Below, piece by piece: positions 33,342 to 44,238 of a stretch of 64,000 bases of DNA. The translations under genes were made by a program, and so were the position numbers. Source of the DNA: Littorina saxatilis (lineage: Eukaryota; Mollusca; Gastropoda; Littorinimorpha; Littorinidae); contig NC_090254.1 in NCBI RefSeq assembly GCF_037325665.1, positions 13,858,245-13,922,244 on the forward strand, written 5' to 3'. Below the pieces are notes generated by a model. That model was not told the origin of the DNA. It saw only the letters and a list, made by a program, of their open reading frames with translations, and ran no database searches. Numbering within the stretch: position 1 is the stretch's first letter; every line of letters begins with the position of its first letter.

Positions 33342-34902
33342 TGTCACGATCGGGTGACAGAGACCAAGAAAGCGTTACTCAGTGGAGTGCCTGTTCTTGG
33401 TCGTGTATGATAGAAAGCGCCTGTGCGTGATATTGGACACAGCAGAGTTTGCTGACAGTGCTCAACGAGCACGGATGTTTTGAAACGCACGAGCTTCACA
33501 GTGCGGGTTTCTGCTATCATAGGGCTGACGGTTTTTCGCTGACAGCGCACACGGGATTTTCAGGGATTGAGTTTCTCGTGTCTTTTTTCTGCTTGGGGAG
33601 GCAAAATTGTGTATAGCTGGACTGGTTTTGTGACAAGGTCAGTCACGTGTATTTTGGCTAGGCTGTCTGACAGAGACACGAGTACGGGGCACTTGACACC
33701 CAGCGGCAGAAGGGGAAGGATCTAATACAGTTTCTAGAGTATGATGGTTTTTCACCGAGTATTATATTCGGCACTCTAGGGGAACTTCCACTGCCACATG
33801 TTTTGCTGAGGACAAGTCGTCAACACTTCCTTCGTCGGCGATGGCTTTCGCATAAGGATTCGACAAGGGGTTCTGGACGTTTTTGGTCACTGTTGACGAA
33901 CAGAGACTGTTCCAGGGAGGAGGCGGACTTTGCTTCCATTGAGAGTACAATCATAGGCTTTTGAGGTAATAAATCATTATTTAACGCTGTTGATGAGTCT
34001 GTGTTTGTGGAATGAAATACTCTCTGTTGTTCTTTCCAGGTTAGCGCATAATTTACTCTCTGTGACGCTAAAATACTAATCTGTATATGGTTTTTGCAGA
34101 TAGGGAGAGAAGGACGGAAAATGGCTGTTTTGTTGTTGTAAAAAGTCCGTTTTGTGCAGGCCCACGTGCTCGATGAGATATTTAAAGATGACATGTTTTA
34201 AGGTGGTGGGTGAGGGGTAGCTGACATGTTTAGTGCACCGATGCTTTCTGTTTGCAGCCTTCGTTCGTTCGTTCGATCCGATTCGTTCGTTTCGAGTTCC
34301 TGTAACATCTGCACGGCTGACTTTGGCGGGACCTGTTGAAGCTACGCTAACCAGGAGACCGGCTAACCAGGAGACCGGCTAACCAGCGGACCGGCTAACC
34401 AGCGAACCGGCTAACCAGCGGACCGGCTAACCAGCGAACCGACTAACCAGCATACCGGCTAAGCAGCAGCAGCAGAGATAAAGCTAAGTGCACCATGTCG
34501 TACGCACCCCGTTGACCACCGTTGTCTTTTCGTATCTATGATTTCATTGGAGTAGTGACAACGTGGGGTGTGTGACACCTGCACGAACTAGAGCTTTTCG
34601 AACAGAACATTCTCATTTGACTGTATTTACACGGGTTCAGCGTGTTACTATAATTTTCTACATACTACTGGCATTTTGTCAGTGAACACTGGTTTTTTAC
34701 GTGTTGAGAACGTAAAAGGAACATATTTTGAGTGAAGGCTCGAGGGAGGTGGAGAGTTTATACATAAACAGGCGTCTGAAACTTATACTTTTGTTGACTC
34801 TATTTAATTGTATGCCTGCGAGAGTGGATCGTGGTGTGGTTAGTTAATTAGTAGTAATTAACCGGTTCATAATCACCTTGAGTGATATATTGAAACGTGA
34901 CA
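33342..34902 (+). repeat. right LTR of the Gmr1-like element
   Basis: 1,561 bp, nearly identical to the left LTR, including the 16-bp minisatellite (about 34345-34457). Confidence 0.97.
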
Positions 34903-35045
34903 CTGTGGCACAGGCGCATGCAATTTTGTCAGAAAAATACTTCTGCCTTTGGCCGCAGGAAATTTAGCATCATTTGGTAATGTGGAGAAGATAAGCTACA
35001 TGTCACTAACACCGAGGATGAGAAGAATCTTCTCAAATCGAAAGA
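34903..35045 (+). mobile_element. duplicated element, copy A (3-prime part)
   Basis: Continuation of copy A after the LTR element: CTGTGGCACAGGCGCATGCA onwards is a diverged match to the reverse complement of 54,885-55,052. Confidence 0.75.
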
Positions 35046-35303
35046 AGCCTCGCTGTGGCAACGGGCGGAAGAATACGCTCTCTTGAACATGAGCAGTACA
35101 CAACATTGAAAGGACGAAGGCCCAGCGACTGTGCTTCTCTGCCTGCTTCTGTGATTTAGGTCAGCACGTATTTTGCGTGGAATTGTGTAATATCATCGCA
35201 GTCACGTAGGCAGTCTCTGGTTATACGCATATGAACAGATCGACATGTGCTGACTATAATAAGACTCACTGATTACTCACTCTTTTTGTTTTGTCGCCGC
35301 AAG

Positions 35304-35381
35304 TGTGCGAAACCAACCACAAAAGCAACGGTCAAGCCCAAAGCGGCTACCAAGGTGGCCACAAGCCAGGCTGCAACATGA
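35304..35381 (+). CDS. candidate terminal exon, Lys/Thr/Ala-rich
   Basis: A T-rich stretch ending TTTTGTCGCCGCAAG is followed by 26 codons ending in TGA that read CAKPTTKATVKPKAATKVAT and SQAAT. The third positions are mostly G or C, unlike the AT-rich surroundings, which supports coding. The composition is that of a basic tail. The other frames are also open here, and no partner exon is established (the candidate first exon at 23,434 ends in a different phase), so this is only a suggestion. Confidence 0.25.
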   Translation, partial: CAKPTTKATVKPKAATKVATSQAAT

Positions 35382-35505
35382 AGGCATCCTTTTCTCATCT
35401 CAATGTTTCATACCTTCCTTTCAGCTTGTGCACCACAACAGATGTCAAGGCTTGCATACGTAATACTATATTCGTCCGCTTCTTTTACTTGGGCGCATTC
35501 CACCT

Positions 35506-35521
35506 CTGTGTGTGTGTGTGT

Positions 35522-35560
<39 letters not shown>
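35506..35560. repeat. (GT)n microsatellite
   Basis: GT repeat with one TATG interruption directly before the palindrome-rich element. Confidence 0.95.
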
Positions 35561-35561
<1 letters not shown>

Positions 35562-35574
35562 CGAGACATAGAGA

Positions 35575-35940
35575 TACTAGATGAATACCCGCTTCGCCGG
35601 GTACGGCTTCGCCGGGAAGAAGTAAAGCCGGGGACCCGGCTTTGCCGGGTGTACGCCGGCTTCGCCGGCGCACCGTACGAAGGAAGGGAGATAAACGCGC
35701 AAAACACTGGAGAAGATAAGGAAGAGTTACTGGGAATGGATGTACAGAAAAACCAAAATCGGTTCAGCGCTACGCGCTGAGAGCACGCACGTGTTCATAA
35801 TTATCCACGATTGTGTCCGGGGTCTACTTGAATATGCCCACCAAATTTGAAGCAGATCCATCGAGAACTTTGGCCGTGAATCGTGAACACACAGACAGAC
35901 AGACAGACAGACAGACACAAGCCGTATATATATATAGAAG
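35575..35940 (+). mobile_element. CCCGGCTTCGCCGGG palindrome element, copy 1
   Basis: Starts CTAGATGAATACCCGCTTCG, carries several CCGGCTTCGCCGG hairpins, a shared GGAAGGGAGATAAACGC body, TTTGGCCGTGAATCGTGAAC, (CAGA)n and a CCGTATATATATATAG end. A second copy lies at 46,815-47,290. Non-coding; class not established. Confidence 0.8.
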
Positions 35941-37940
35941 CTAGTGGTCCTCCTGCTGAGTGCATCACTGATTTCCTTGAAACGGCTTCGTAGTGATATC
36001 TACGGCTCTAGGTTTTCACAGTTCTCAACTTGGTCTGATTTGATACATACGTCATTGAACACGTTGTAAAAAACTAATGGGTGGCAAATTGTTCATAAGG
36101 CATACATTCTTTCTTCTTCTGCGTTCGTGGGCTGAAACTCCCACGTACACTGGTATTTTTGCACGAGTGGATTGTTACGTGTACGGTGTATGACCGTTTT
36201 ATAAGACATAAATAAATGTTATTCCAAATAATTTGAAATTTCAAGCATTAAAACAAGATCTTTGTTTATAAACCATATATGATAGACATTGTTCAGGAAA
36301 TCCCTTTTTTGGGGTCTCCTATTTCTTGTCTGTGAGAGATTGAGAGGTTTCAAACCAAGAAGTATGCGTGCTCCTTCAATTAAAAACATCTTTGAAAACA
36401 GCTCAAACGGATTAAAAAATATGTAATCTGACTAACGTACACACCTATGCTTCGTGAATAAAGGTCTCACTAGCTGTTAAGGGATTCTTAATTCCTACTG
36501 CACATTTTTACGATGTCAAAATGTTAGGTTAATACGCGCGACCCCATGTGAAACCCTTAATAGACGGATTTGTTTCCTGGCTGGTTGTGTAAAGGTTTTT
36601 AAAGCTCATATCTCCTGTTTTACTACAGCTTAAAACCAACCCAGCTAAAACCTTATCTGTAGCCAGCTAGGTATTTGCAAATTTGGTTTTCTATGGGGCT
36701 GTCTCTGCATTTTCGTTTGTCAATTAAGCACACCAGTAGACAAAGCTGGCAGTTTGTGGCACCCAAATAAGGTATATGGTGTCTATGGAGAAAATTGGCG
36801 ACTCCAGATGATGTTCTTAAAACAGGGAAGAGTTCTGTGCACTTACTTGACCCATTTGCTTCACTAGTCGCTTTCGAAGCACCTAAACCAACTGCAACAC
36901 AAGAGAAGCAAATGCTCATATTACTCACTTTCATTATACATAAAAGGATTAGGAGTGATGGAAACATTATTTGCTTCTGTACCTCAATAAAAATGTTCCA
37001 ACAAATTATAGTGTCCTACATTCTGACCACAACTCGACCCCACAGTGACCTTCACATTTGACCAGGCTCAACCAGATGTAGGTCATGAGTTGAACTTGAC
37101 CCTACAGTGACCTTAAAACAGACCTGTTTTGATGTAGATGTATTTACAATACGTCAAACTCTGCACACTTTCAATAAACTTCGAAAATAACACGTACATT
37201 AGAAAAGAGCCTTTAACCGCAAAATTCTTCTTTAACATTTTTTACCCCACCTATATTGACCAAGTTTTTTTTACCCGAGACCAGCTGTGCTGCAGCAGGT
37301 CACTCAAAAGGGTAGATACTGTGTAGTAACTGTGTATCAACACGCTGGAATGCAGGCGTTAGATCGACGTTACAGAAAGCGACTGAAGCTAACAGTCTGA
37401 GCGGATATATCCGTACCTTGGCAGATAGAGCCATATGAGTGGGTACAGATATATGTACCTGGGAGACAATGAGTTAACATGTATGCAATATTTGATATTT
37501 GTGGCTAAGTCTGGACGGTGGAGAGGTACGGACAGCAGGAAACTCCTGTGCAAAGTGTATCGCCCATAAATAGTCACAGATCTATAAGACCTATGCAGGC
37601 AACGGATTCTTGGGCAAACTCCATCCTTTTACACTATGGGAGTTCTCACTATACATCATAGTAATCCTGCATAATAATTTGTACTATATTTAACAGTCAC
37701 AAATCCATAGGACCTGTAACAACAACAGGCTGTTTCAAAATGAGTTCATCATAGTGACGCTTCTATGCCTGTCTTCTTGGTGTAGGTTAAAATACTGCCT
37801 AGTTTTCATCAAAACCAATGAATGATCAGAGATCTAAAAGACCTAAAACGACAAAAGACTGCTTTGACATACGCTTCTGCTTAATTGTGTGTCTCGGTCT
37901 CGCTTACTTAAGAGCACTACCTCAGTTAATAATTATATTA
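35941..37940. other. no gene seen; a few TGACC-type repeat fragments
   Basis: About 2 kb without supported exons. The stretch 37,020-37,130 has GACCTTCACATTTGACC and similar motifs of the TGACC repeat class. An 88- to 104-codon open frame pair at 36.65-37.06 kb has no recognisable domain. Confidence 0.4.
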
Positions 37941-37942
37941 AC

Positions 37943-38664
37943 AGCTATTGTGTTTTCAGCGTAGCAATAGGGTCCGATATTTAGACGAGACAAGTATAAT
38001 GCCGACGAGTCGAAGACGGTCCAATGCCACACTGACTTTGGAAAAAAAACTCGATTTGACAACACAGCTGTTAAACAGCTTTTTATTAGTTCATTCGTAT
38101 ACAACAAAAAGAAGTCTGAGTTTTTTTTAATTTTGAACAAGACTACTTATGAAGAAGACCAAAACACAACATCAACGGAAAACTAGAAACAACTGAAGAA
38201 CTAGGATGCAACAAGGGGAGGAGAAGTGAACAGCTAATCCGTACAACGCGAGCAGACGGCAGCGAAGTTTTCAGTTTGGGTGAATACCATTCATACTTGT
38301 CTCGTCATGAAGCGAATTTTTCAACCTCAGTTATAAACGACTACATGAATGTTAGTGCCATGGGTTGTACATCAATACTTCAGAGGGGAAGTGGGGTATT
38401 TAGTGTGGAGTTACGAGATAAGAAAAGCCGAATGTGAAAGTTTGTGTCAGTCGGCACACAAAAACGGCTGTTCCGTTTTACTCCCCTGTTTGTACTACAT
38501 CTTTCGACTTTGGGCATTTTGTGATGTTTAGGGACAGAAAATAATTGGTTTAGTCCTGTTTCATCGGGAAGTTAGCAGAAAAGGGTATGCTATCGACATT
38601 TCTAAAGCTGAAAAACATTCCCGAGAAGAATTTCAAGTTGTCAGTGTATGCTGTTGTCGATTGT
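37943..38664 (+). repeat. dispersed direct repeat, copy 2
   Basis: About 90 percent similar by eye to 18,140-19,047, same orientation, but lacking one arm of the palindrome and about 190 bp after it; ends at the same GTTGTCGATTG point. Confidence 0.8.
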
Positions 38665-39182
38665 TAACATCGTGTGGTACAGATGGGTAAACCGGAACCA
38701 TGCGTCTTTGTTATTGCCAATATGCTTTTGGATATTGGCAAAAATGGCCGACTTCTGTAGCATTATGCTTTGATGATGATGTTAAGACCATCCAATCACA
38801 GCCCCCGAATTCACCCACGTGTCCAACAGAACTAGCTATATTGCGTTATATTCATAACCTTCCATAGACTAAAGGGCCTATTGGGACAAAAACATGTTTT
38901 AACATAAGGTCGTCAGTATGTGGCTATTACCCTTGACTTTTTAAAAACATTCTCTCAGTTCAAATCTTGCGATGTTTTCACACCCATTGATAGATTAAAG
39001 CCAGCGTCTTTAATTGAGCACAAAGTCGGCTATGCGAAGATTTTTACCGTAAACTCAGTGCTAAAGCTTCGTGCGGCCAGCTTCGGGAAGTATACTTCGC
39101 GTAGTCGACTTCGCCCAGTTAAGGACGGGCTTCAAGGTGTAAGGTTAAACGTCTAACCCTGTCTTGATGCAGATGTACTCAC
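38665..39182. other. no gene seen
   Basis: Contains AAGCTTCGTGCGGCCAGCTT and AAGTATACTTCGCG motifs that look repeat-derived; no exon supported between here and the last cysteine-module exon. Confidence 0.35.
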
Positions 39183-39302
39183 AGCAGGTAAAAGTCTGGG
39201 TTGTGTTCAGACCGCCCGTACAGGCGCAAACACCGTCCAGACACTGAGTTCCTTCTAAATTGCAGGGGCTGTCGACCGCATTACACGATGCTCCTACTCT
39301 GC
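39183..39302 (-). CDS. cysteine-module exon, 6-Cys
   Basis: 120 nt between GAAACAG and GTGAGT, phase 1 to 1. The peptide starts CRVGASCNAVDSPC (the first Cys codon is completed across the intron) and has spacing C-x6-C-x6-C-x4-C-x-C-x11-C, closing with LNTTQTFTC. It is the most 3-prime module found. NTT is a possible N-glycosylation site. The exon matches the other long modules in length and pattern. Confidence 0.8.
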
Positions 39303-39617
39303 CTGTTTCTGGTTCTGCGTGTAAAACAGGTTTGATTGGAGACTCATTATACTATATAATGCAATAAACAACAGTATAATAACATATAATTTAACACAAA
39401 CCAATTCAACACTGGTTCCGCGCATGAAGCTTGTTTTGTTGTACAGTACAATGCAAACCAACACAGAATAACAAAATACGGTATAGCGCGGCACAGCACT
39501 CGCACTCCATGTACGAAGGCTGGTTGTCAGATTAGAATCAGGAATTGCAACTGAAGCAGGTTGTGGGACTGCAACAGAATAGGTTGTCTCATTGTGCCAC
39601 ACAATGTGGTGCATAGC

Positions 39618-39680
39618 AGGCTGTGTGTGTGTGTGTGTGTGTGCGTTTGCGTGTGTGTGGATGTGTGTGTGTGTGTGTGC
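39618..39680. repeat. (GT)n microsatellite in intron
   Basis: GT repeat with CGTTTG interruption, only about 20 bp downstream of the donor of the next exon. Confidence 0.95.
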
Positions 39681-39697
39681 TCGTGTGAGTTACTTAC

Positions 39698-39814
39698 CAC
39701 AGAGGACCTCAAACGCCGTAGCGGTGCCTTGCTGACATTGACAAGTCTGCTGTTCACACAACCCTCCTGTTGGACATTCGTTGTTCTCGCTGCAATTCGC
39801 TCCAATGTTCAATC
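39698..39814 (-). CDS. cysteine-module exon, 6-Cys
   Basis: 117 nt between AAATTAG and GTAAGT, phase 1 to 1. The peptide is GLNIGANCSENNECPTGGLC followed by EQQTCQCQQGTATAFEVLC; spacing C-x5-C-x5-C-x4-C-x-C-x11-C. This is the clearest EB-type module in the window, with the Gly before Cys1 and the GG before Cys3 typical of that fold. Confidence 0.85.
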
Positions 39815-39879
39815 CTAATTTAAAAGGACACAAGACGAACATGATGACTATGAGTATGTCCGCTATATCTGCCGATTTA

Positions 39880-40960
39880 ATAATAATAATAATAATAAAT
39901 GAGCAGTTATATAGCGCAACATCATAACTTTACAATTATGCTCTTTGCGCTTGACACATTTAAAATTAAAACACAGTTATACAAGCATTTACATCTACAT
40001 TCATAGTCAACAACGCTTAATTAAAAGCATACACCATCAAAGATACATTACAAAAGATTCTTCCACTAACTAAATAATAAAAACATGAATAAAATAGGTA
40101 GTGAAAAATCACTAAAACAACAAATAACACTAAAATTAAAACACAGTTATACAAGCATTTACATCTACATTCATAGTCAACAACGCTTAATTAAAAGCAT
40201 ACACCTTCAAACATACATTACAAAAGATTCTTCCACTAACTAAGTAATAAAAACATGAATAAAATAGGTGGTGAAAAATCACTAAAACAACAAATAACAC
40301 TACATGTAGCCTACTGATGGACTGAGAAAACAAAATCAGGGGTTGTATTTCCTGAAGAGGTGCGTTTTTAGTGCTCGTTTGAATGCTTGGGGTGACTGAG
40401 AGTGGCGGATGTGAAAGGGGAGAGAATTCCATTGTGTGGGTGCGCAGAAAGTAAAAGTGCGTTGTCCGTATGTTTTGGTTTTGGTGTGTGGAATGGTAAG
40501 GATGCGACAGTCAGAAGAGGCACGGAGTTGTCTTGCTGGAGAATAGACGGTGAGGAGTTCAGAGAAGTAAGCAGGAGACGAACCAGAAAAGAAGTTAAAG
40601 CAGAGGGTAGACAGTTTGTAGTCAATGCGGGCTTGAATAGGTAACCAGTGCAGTGTGTGAAGAAGTGGTGTTGCGTGATCTCGTTTTCGTGCTTTGAGAA
40701 TGAGGCGTGCTGCCGAGTTTTGGACTTTTTGTAGTTTATGCAGGAGGTACAGAGGACAGCCAGAGAGAAGAGAGTTGCAGTAGTCAAGTTTAGAAAGAAC
40801 AAAGGCACAGACAAGAGTGTTAGTTGTTTGAGAGGAGAGTGTGTGGCGAATGGTGCTGATCTTACGAAGCTCAAAATAAGCTGCTCTACAGACTAAAGAT
40901 ATATGTTTGTTAAGGGTCATGTCAGATGAAAGGGTGAATCCAAGGTTTCTAGATTTGAAT
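39880..40960 (-). mobile_element. 5-truncated LINE (CR1/L2/Jockey-type C-terminus)
   Basis: On the minus strand an open frame (to a stop at 40336) encodes the region downstream of the reverse transcriptase active site: SRNLGFTLSSDMTLNKHIS, KLDYCNSLLSG, AARLILKARKRDHATPLLH, LHWLPIQARIDYKL and WNSLPFHIR ... FKRALKTHLF, the standard C-terminal motifs of CR1/L2-like non-LTR elements. The 5-prime end is truncated near 40960. The 3-prime UTR holds a ~170-bp tandem duplication (39,961-40,130 and 40,131-40,301) and ends in (TTA)n at about 39,883. The remaining frame is intact, implying a fairly young copy. It lies in an intron of the cysteine-module gene in the same orientation. Confidence 0.9.
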
Positions 40961-41771
40961 TATTTTCAATCATTTCGTTTTATACTTCATCATCAAAATG
41001 TTGGAAAATATTGAACTGCGAGCGAAAGCGAGCTGTTTACTATTCGAAAAAGCAAGGAGTGTAAATCTGGTTCGACACAACAAGCCATGTAGCATTCTGT
41101 TTTATTCACATACTGTACTTACGTGTATTTTACTCAAAACGTACCGCAGTGGAGGCGTCCAATATAAATACGCTTCTTTTGGAACCTCATCTATTCCAAA
41201 CCCTCGTGCCAATCTTTGACGTCAAATCAAAGACAGGTCACTCTAGAAAGTGTAGCGTGACGTGAAAGTTCTTAAACTTCTACCAGGAGAAAACGCATAG
41301 CGTTAAAGGGTTTCCATAATGACTTTTGTCTTGGTGACTAGCATTATAAGCAGTCGAAAAGCAGGTCCCTGCCAAACTAGTTTGACATGACCTCATGTAC
41401 ATGATATCCACACGTGTGGTTTGGACGATATTGTTATCTTATGAGTGGTCTCATTCACGCATGTAGGATAAACACATGTTATAACACAAACTTACAACAT
41501 GAAACGAGAATACCACCACAGAGCTGAGCATAAATATGTTCGTTTCTCTGTTAACGACCCTCCTCCCACCCCCACCCCCGGTAAGTTCAAACAACAGAAA
41601 CCACGTAACCAACCGACCAAAAAACAAAACAAACAACATCGCTGCTACCCTCCAAACCAAAGTCAAAAATCAACGTGATGTTAAACTTATGATTTCATAG
41701 AGAGGTAGTAGGATTAAAGTTCACCCCTGGACGTTCTGTTGCTGTACAAGCTAGACGTTAGTTATACTCAC
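40961..41771. other. intron, nothing else seen
   Basis: No repeat border or exon supported; an open hydrophobic minus frame at 41451-41666 has no splice context. Confidence 0.4.
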
Positions 41772-41855
41772 GGCATTTCTTCAGCCAGTCACAGAAAGTT
41801 CCTTGTTTGCAGAGTACCACTCGTTCGTCACTGCAGTCTCCATCTATGTTTAGTT
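41772..41855 (-). CDS. cysteine-module exon, 4-Cys short form
   Basis: 84 nt between TTTCAG and GTGAGT, phase 1 to 1. The peptide reads LNIDGDCSDERVVLCKQGTF then CDWLKKC; spacing C-x7-C-x5-C-x5-C. Compared with the 6-Cys exons it lacks the C-x-C and last segment. Confidence 0.75.
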
Positions 41856-42129
41856 CTGAAATACATTCCCAAAAAGGGACATTGCTTTTAAGGTTTTTCT
41901 ACATATTTCAAACTTTTACTGCCAATATCCGGACAATATATTGTCACAGCACACGGATAATCATGTAAGACACACGCAAAAGCACGTCAGGTAGGCACTA
42001 CCTAATTATCACAGTCAAGGACACAAGGGTACTTGTATTATCGATTGTCATCATTTTTTGCGTACGTTGATTTCAGAAATGGAGGCCGTGAATCATTAGC
42101 ACTCTAGCGACGATTTCTGGTGTGGTGGT

Positions 42130-42272
42130 TTTTTTCGAAAAAAACCGGAAAATGTCACGAATTGCAACCAAAGCTGGAACATGACACCATAGAAATGCGC
42201 AGTGTTGAAGCTCTAGCTTCAAAACCATGCGAGTTCATATATCGAACATGACCTCGCTGTAACACCACATTT
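42130..42272. repeat. fragment of the GAACATGACCCCGCTGTGACC repeat
   Basis: GAAGCTCTAGCTTCAAAACC and ATATCGAACATGACCTCGCT match the array at 48.8-49.85 kb. A further diverged piece lies at about 42,535-42,645. Confidence 0.6.
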
Positions 42273-42524
42273 GTGACCCTCCACGACGGTATGAGTCGCA
42301 TGTCACCTTTGCATGATTTTCATATTTTTACATTTTCCTAAAGAGTGTTTTATGCTCTATCCAGTGGTGAAAACCGTTTTTAGAAAAGAGCGAAAACTGT
42401 TTGAGTTATAAGCCTGTGACTAAGGTGACCCTCACACTGTTACCAGACACTCCCCGGACTTATATTAAGCCCAGAGCAGAACCGCACGAGGTGACATGCG
42501 ACTCATTTCGTGGTGGATGGTCAC
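42273..42524 (-). mobile_element. 252-bp MITE, copy 2
   Basis: Inverted relative to the copy at 11,579-11,830 and exactly as long. Flanked by ATTT on both sides (42269-42272, 42525-42528), the target duplication. Confidence 0.9.
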
Positions 42525-43143
42525 ATTTAGACTAGGGTCGACCTAACTGACTGGTTTTGTCGGGAGATCGTGAACCCCTAAAAGTATGAAATCTTTAGCA
42601 TCAAAAGCATTCGTGATAGCTTGAACGTTTAGTTTGTGTGTGTTCACAGACAGACACTGCTCCCTACAAAGAATTACCGATTACTCAGGTGAGTCAAAAA
42701 GTGTACCTAAACGCTTGAGCGAGTGACCTCTTGTGACTGACATGTCACAATGACATACTTGATGATTCCATAATAGGCTAGTTCAGACTAAAATTTAATA
42801 CCCCAGACAATAGGATTTGAAATCAAATCAGACACTATGACGTCATACCTTGATGAAGGGACATTATTTTACTGATAGCTCAATGGATATTTTCAAACAC
42901 TCAAATGTTTACTTTGGAAATTGACCAGAATAACCCACATGATTGCCTTGGTTGAAGATCATGCAAACTCACCAGTCCTCAGCATTTGGAAGGTTTACAT
43001 TATAACAAATCTAAGGAAACCTTAACGTGTGTTTGTTTTTTTAACCTGCATTACTGACAGCCTGACACTGCTCATTACTAAGACTCTCCTGATTGCTCAG
43101 GTAGGTCTGAAAGACTAAAGTAAAGAAAGTCAATGCTACTTAC
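42525..43143. other. intron with diverged repeat pieces
   Basis: Two related segments (about 42,640-42,715 and 43,040-43,112: ACACTGCTC..ACTCAGGT) suggest an old duplication; no exon seen. Confidence 0.4.
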
Positions 43144-43227
43144 TACATTCATAGTTAATGTCGCATGTAGCCTCTGTTCCACAGTTATTACTGAGCGGAC
43201 CAAAGCAGGATTCTCCTAACAGTAAAC
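43144..43227 (-). CDS. cysteine-module exon, 4-Cys short form
   Basis: 84 nt between TTTCAG and GTAAGT, phase 1 to 1. Peptide GLLLGESCFGPLSNNCGTEA then TCDINYEC; spacing C-x7-C-x5-C-x5-C. Confidence 0.75.
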
Positions 43228-43373
43228 CTGAAACAAATGTTCGCCAACAAGGTTTGAAGTGCAATTAGCTGCCTTTGGATAAAACAGTTTCTTTGTGACA
43301 TAATCCACGTTTCTGTAAATAAGCAGTTTTCCACAAGTAATTGCTGGCAGATTTATTGTGTGCTTACCTAGCA

Positions 43374-43441
43374 TCTTTTTACATTTAGTAAAGTAATGAC
43401 TAAATGTTTTAACGTAGAGGGGGGAATCGAGACGAGGGTGT

Positions 43442-43480
<39 letters not shown>

Positions 43481-44238
43481 GTGTAGAGCGATTCAGACCA
43501 AACTACTGGACCGATCTTTATGAAATTTGACATGAGAGTTTCTGGGAATGATATCCCCGAACGTTTTTTTCATTTTTTTGATAAATACCTTTGATGACGT
43601 CATATCCGGCTTTTTGTAAAAGTTGAGGCGGCACTGTCACGCCCTCATTTTTCAATCAAATTGATTGAAATTTTGGCCAAGCAATCTTCGACAAAGCCCG
43701 GACTTCGGTATTGCATTTCAGCTTGGTGGCTTAAAAATTAATTAATGACTTTGATCATTAAAAATCTGAAAATTGTATTTTTTTTTCTAAAACGATCCAA
43801 ATTTACGTTCATCTTATTCTTCATCATTTTCTAATTCCAAAAACATATAAATATGTTATATTTGGATTAAAAACAAGCTCTGAAAATTAAATATATAAAA
43901 ATTATTTTCAAAATTAAATTGTCGAAATCAATTTAAAAACACTTTCATCTTATTCCTTGTTGGTTCCTGATTCCAAAAACATATATAGATATGATATGTT
44001 TGGATTAAAAACACGCTCAGAAAGTTAAAACGAAGAGAGGTACAGAAAAGCGTGCTATCCTTCTTAGCGCAACTACTACCCCGCTCTTCTTGTCAATTTC
44101 ACTGCCTTTGCCATGAGCGGTGGACTGACGATGCTACGAGTATACGGTCTTGCTGCGTTGCATTGCGTTCCGTTTCATTCTGTGAGTTCGACAGCTACTT
44201 GACTAAATGTTGTATTTTCGCCTTACGCGACTTGTTTT
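43374..44238 (+). repeat. TTTAGTCAAG family repeat, full-length copy 3
   Basis: Full copy closely resembling the one at 1.3 kb, with the internal (GT)n at 43,442-43,488 and the CGCGACTTGT end. It lies in an intron of the cysteine-module gene. Confidence 0.85.

Larger units (their letters stand above)
26480..34902 (+). mobile_element. complete-looking Gmr1-like Ty3/Gypsy LTR retrotransposon
   Basis: An 8.4-kb element flanked by the perfect 5-bp target duplication CTGTG (26475-26479 and 34903-34907). It consists of 1.56-kb LTRs (TG..CA ends), a primer-binding-site-like sequence 2 bp inside the left LTR, a leader, one long gag-pol frame and a purine tract before the right LTR. The order of pol domains is protease, integrase, reverse transcriptase, RNase H, i.e. 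integrase first, as in the Gmr1 group of Ty3/Gypsy elements and unlike ordinary Gypsy. It looks whole, with no break in the main frame. The two LTRs differ at only about eight positions in 1,560 (about 0.5 percent), so insertion is recent. It lies inside the duplicated element whose other copy at 55.0 kb is empty at this point. No env frame is present. Confidence 0.97.

Noticed and set aside
29541-33347. Antisense and alternate-frame open frames of up to 133 codons within the retrotransposon
   Set aside because: Shadows of the long gag-pol frame, with no domain of their own.
41451-41666. Hydrophobic minus-strand frame as the membrane exon of the cysteine-module gene
   Set aside because: No acceptor or donor borders, and it lies between modules rather than after the last one.
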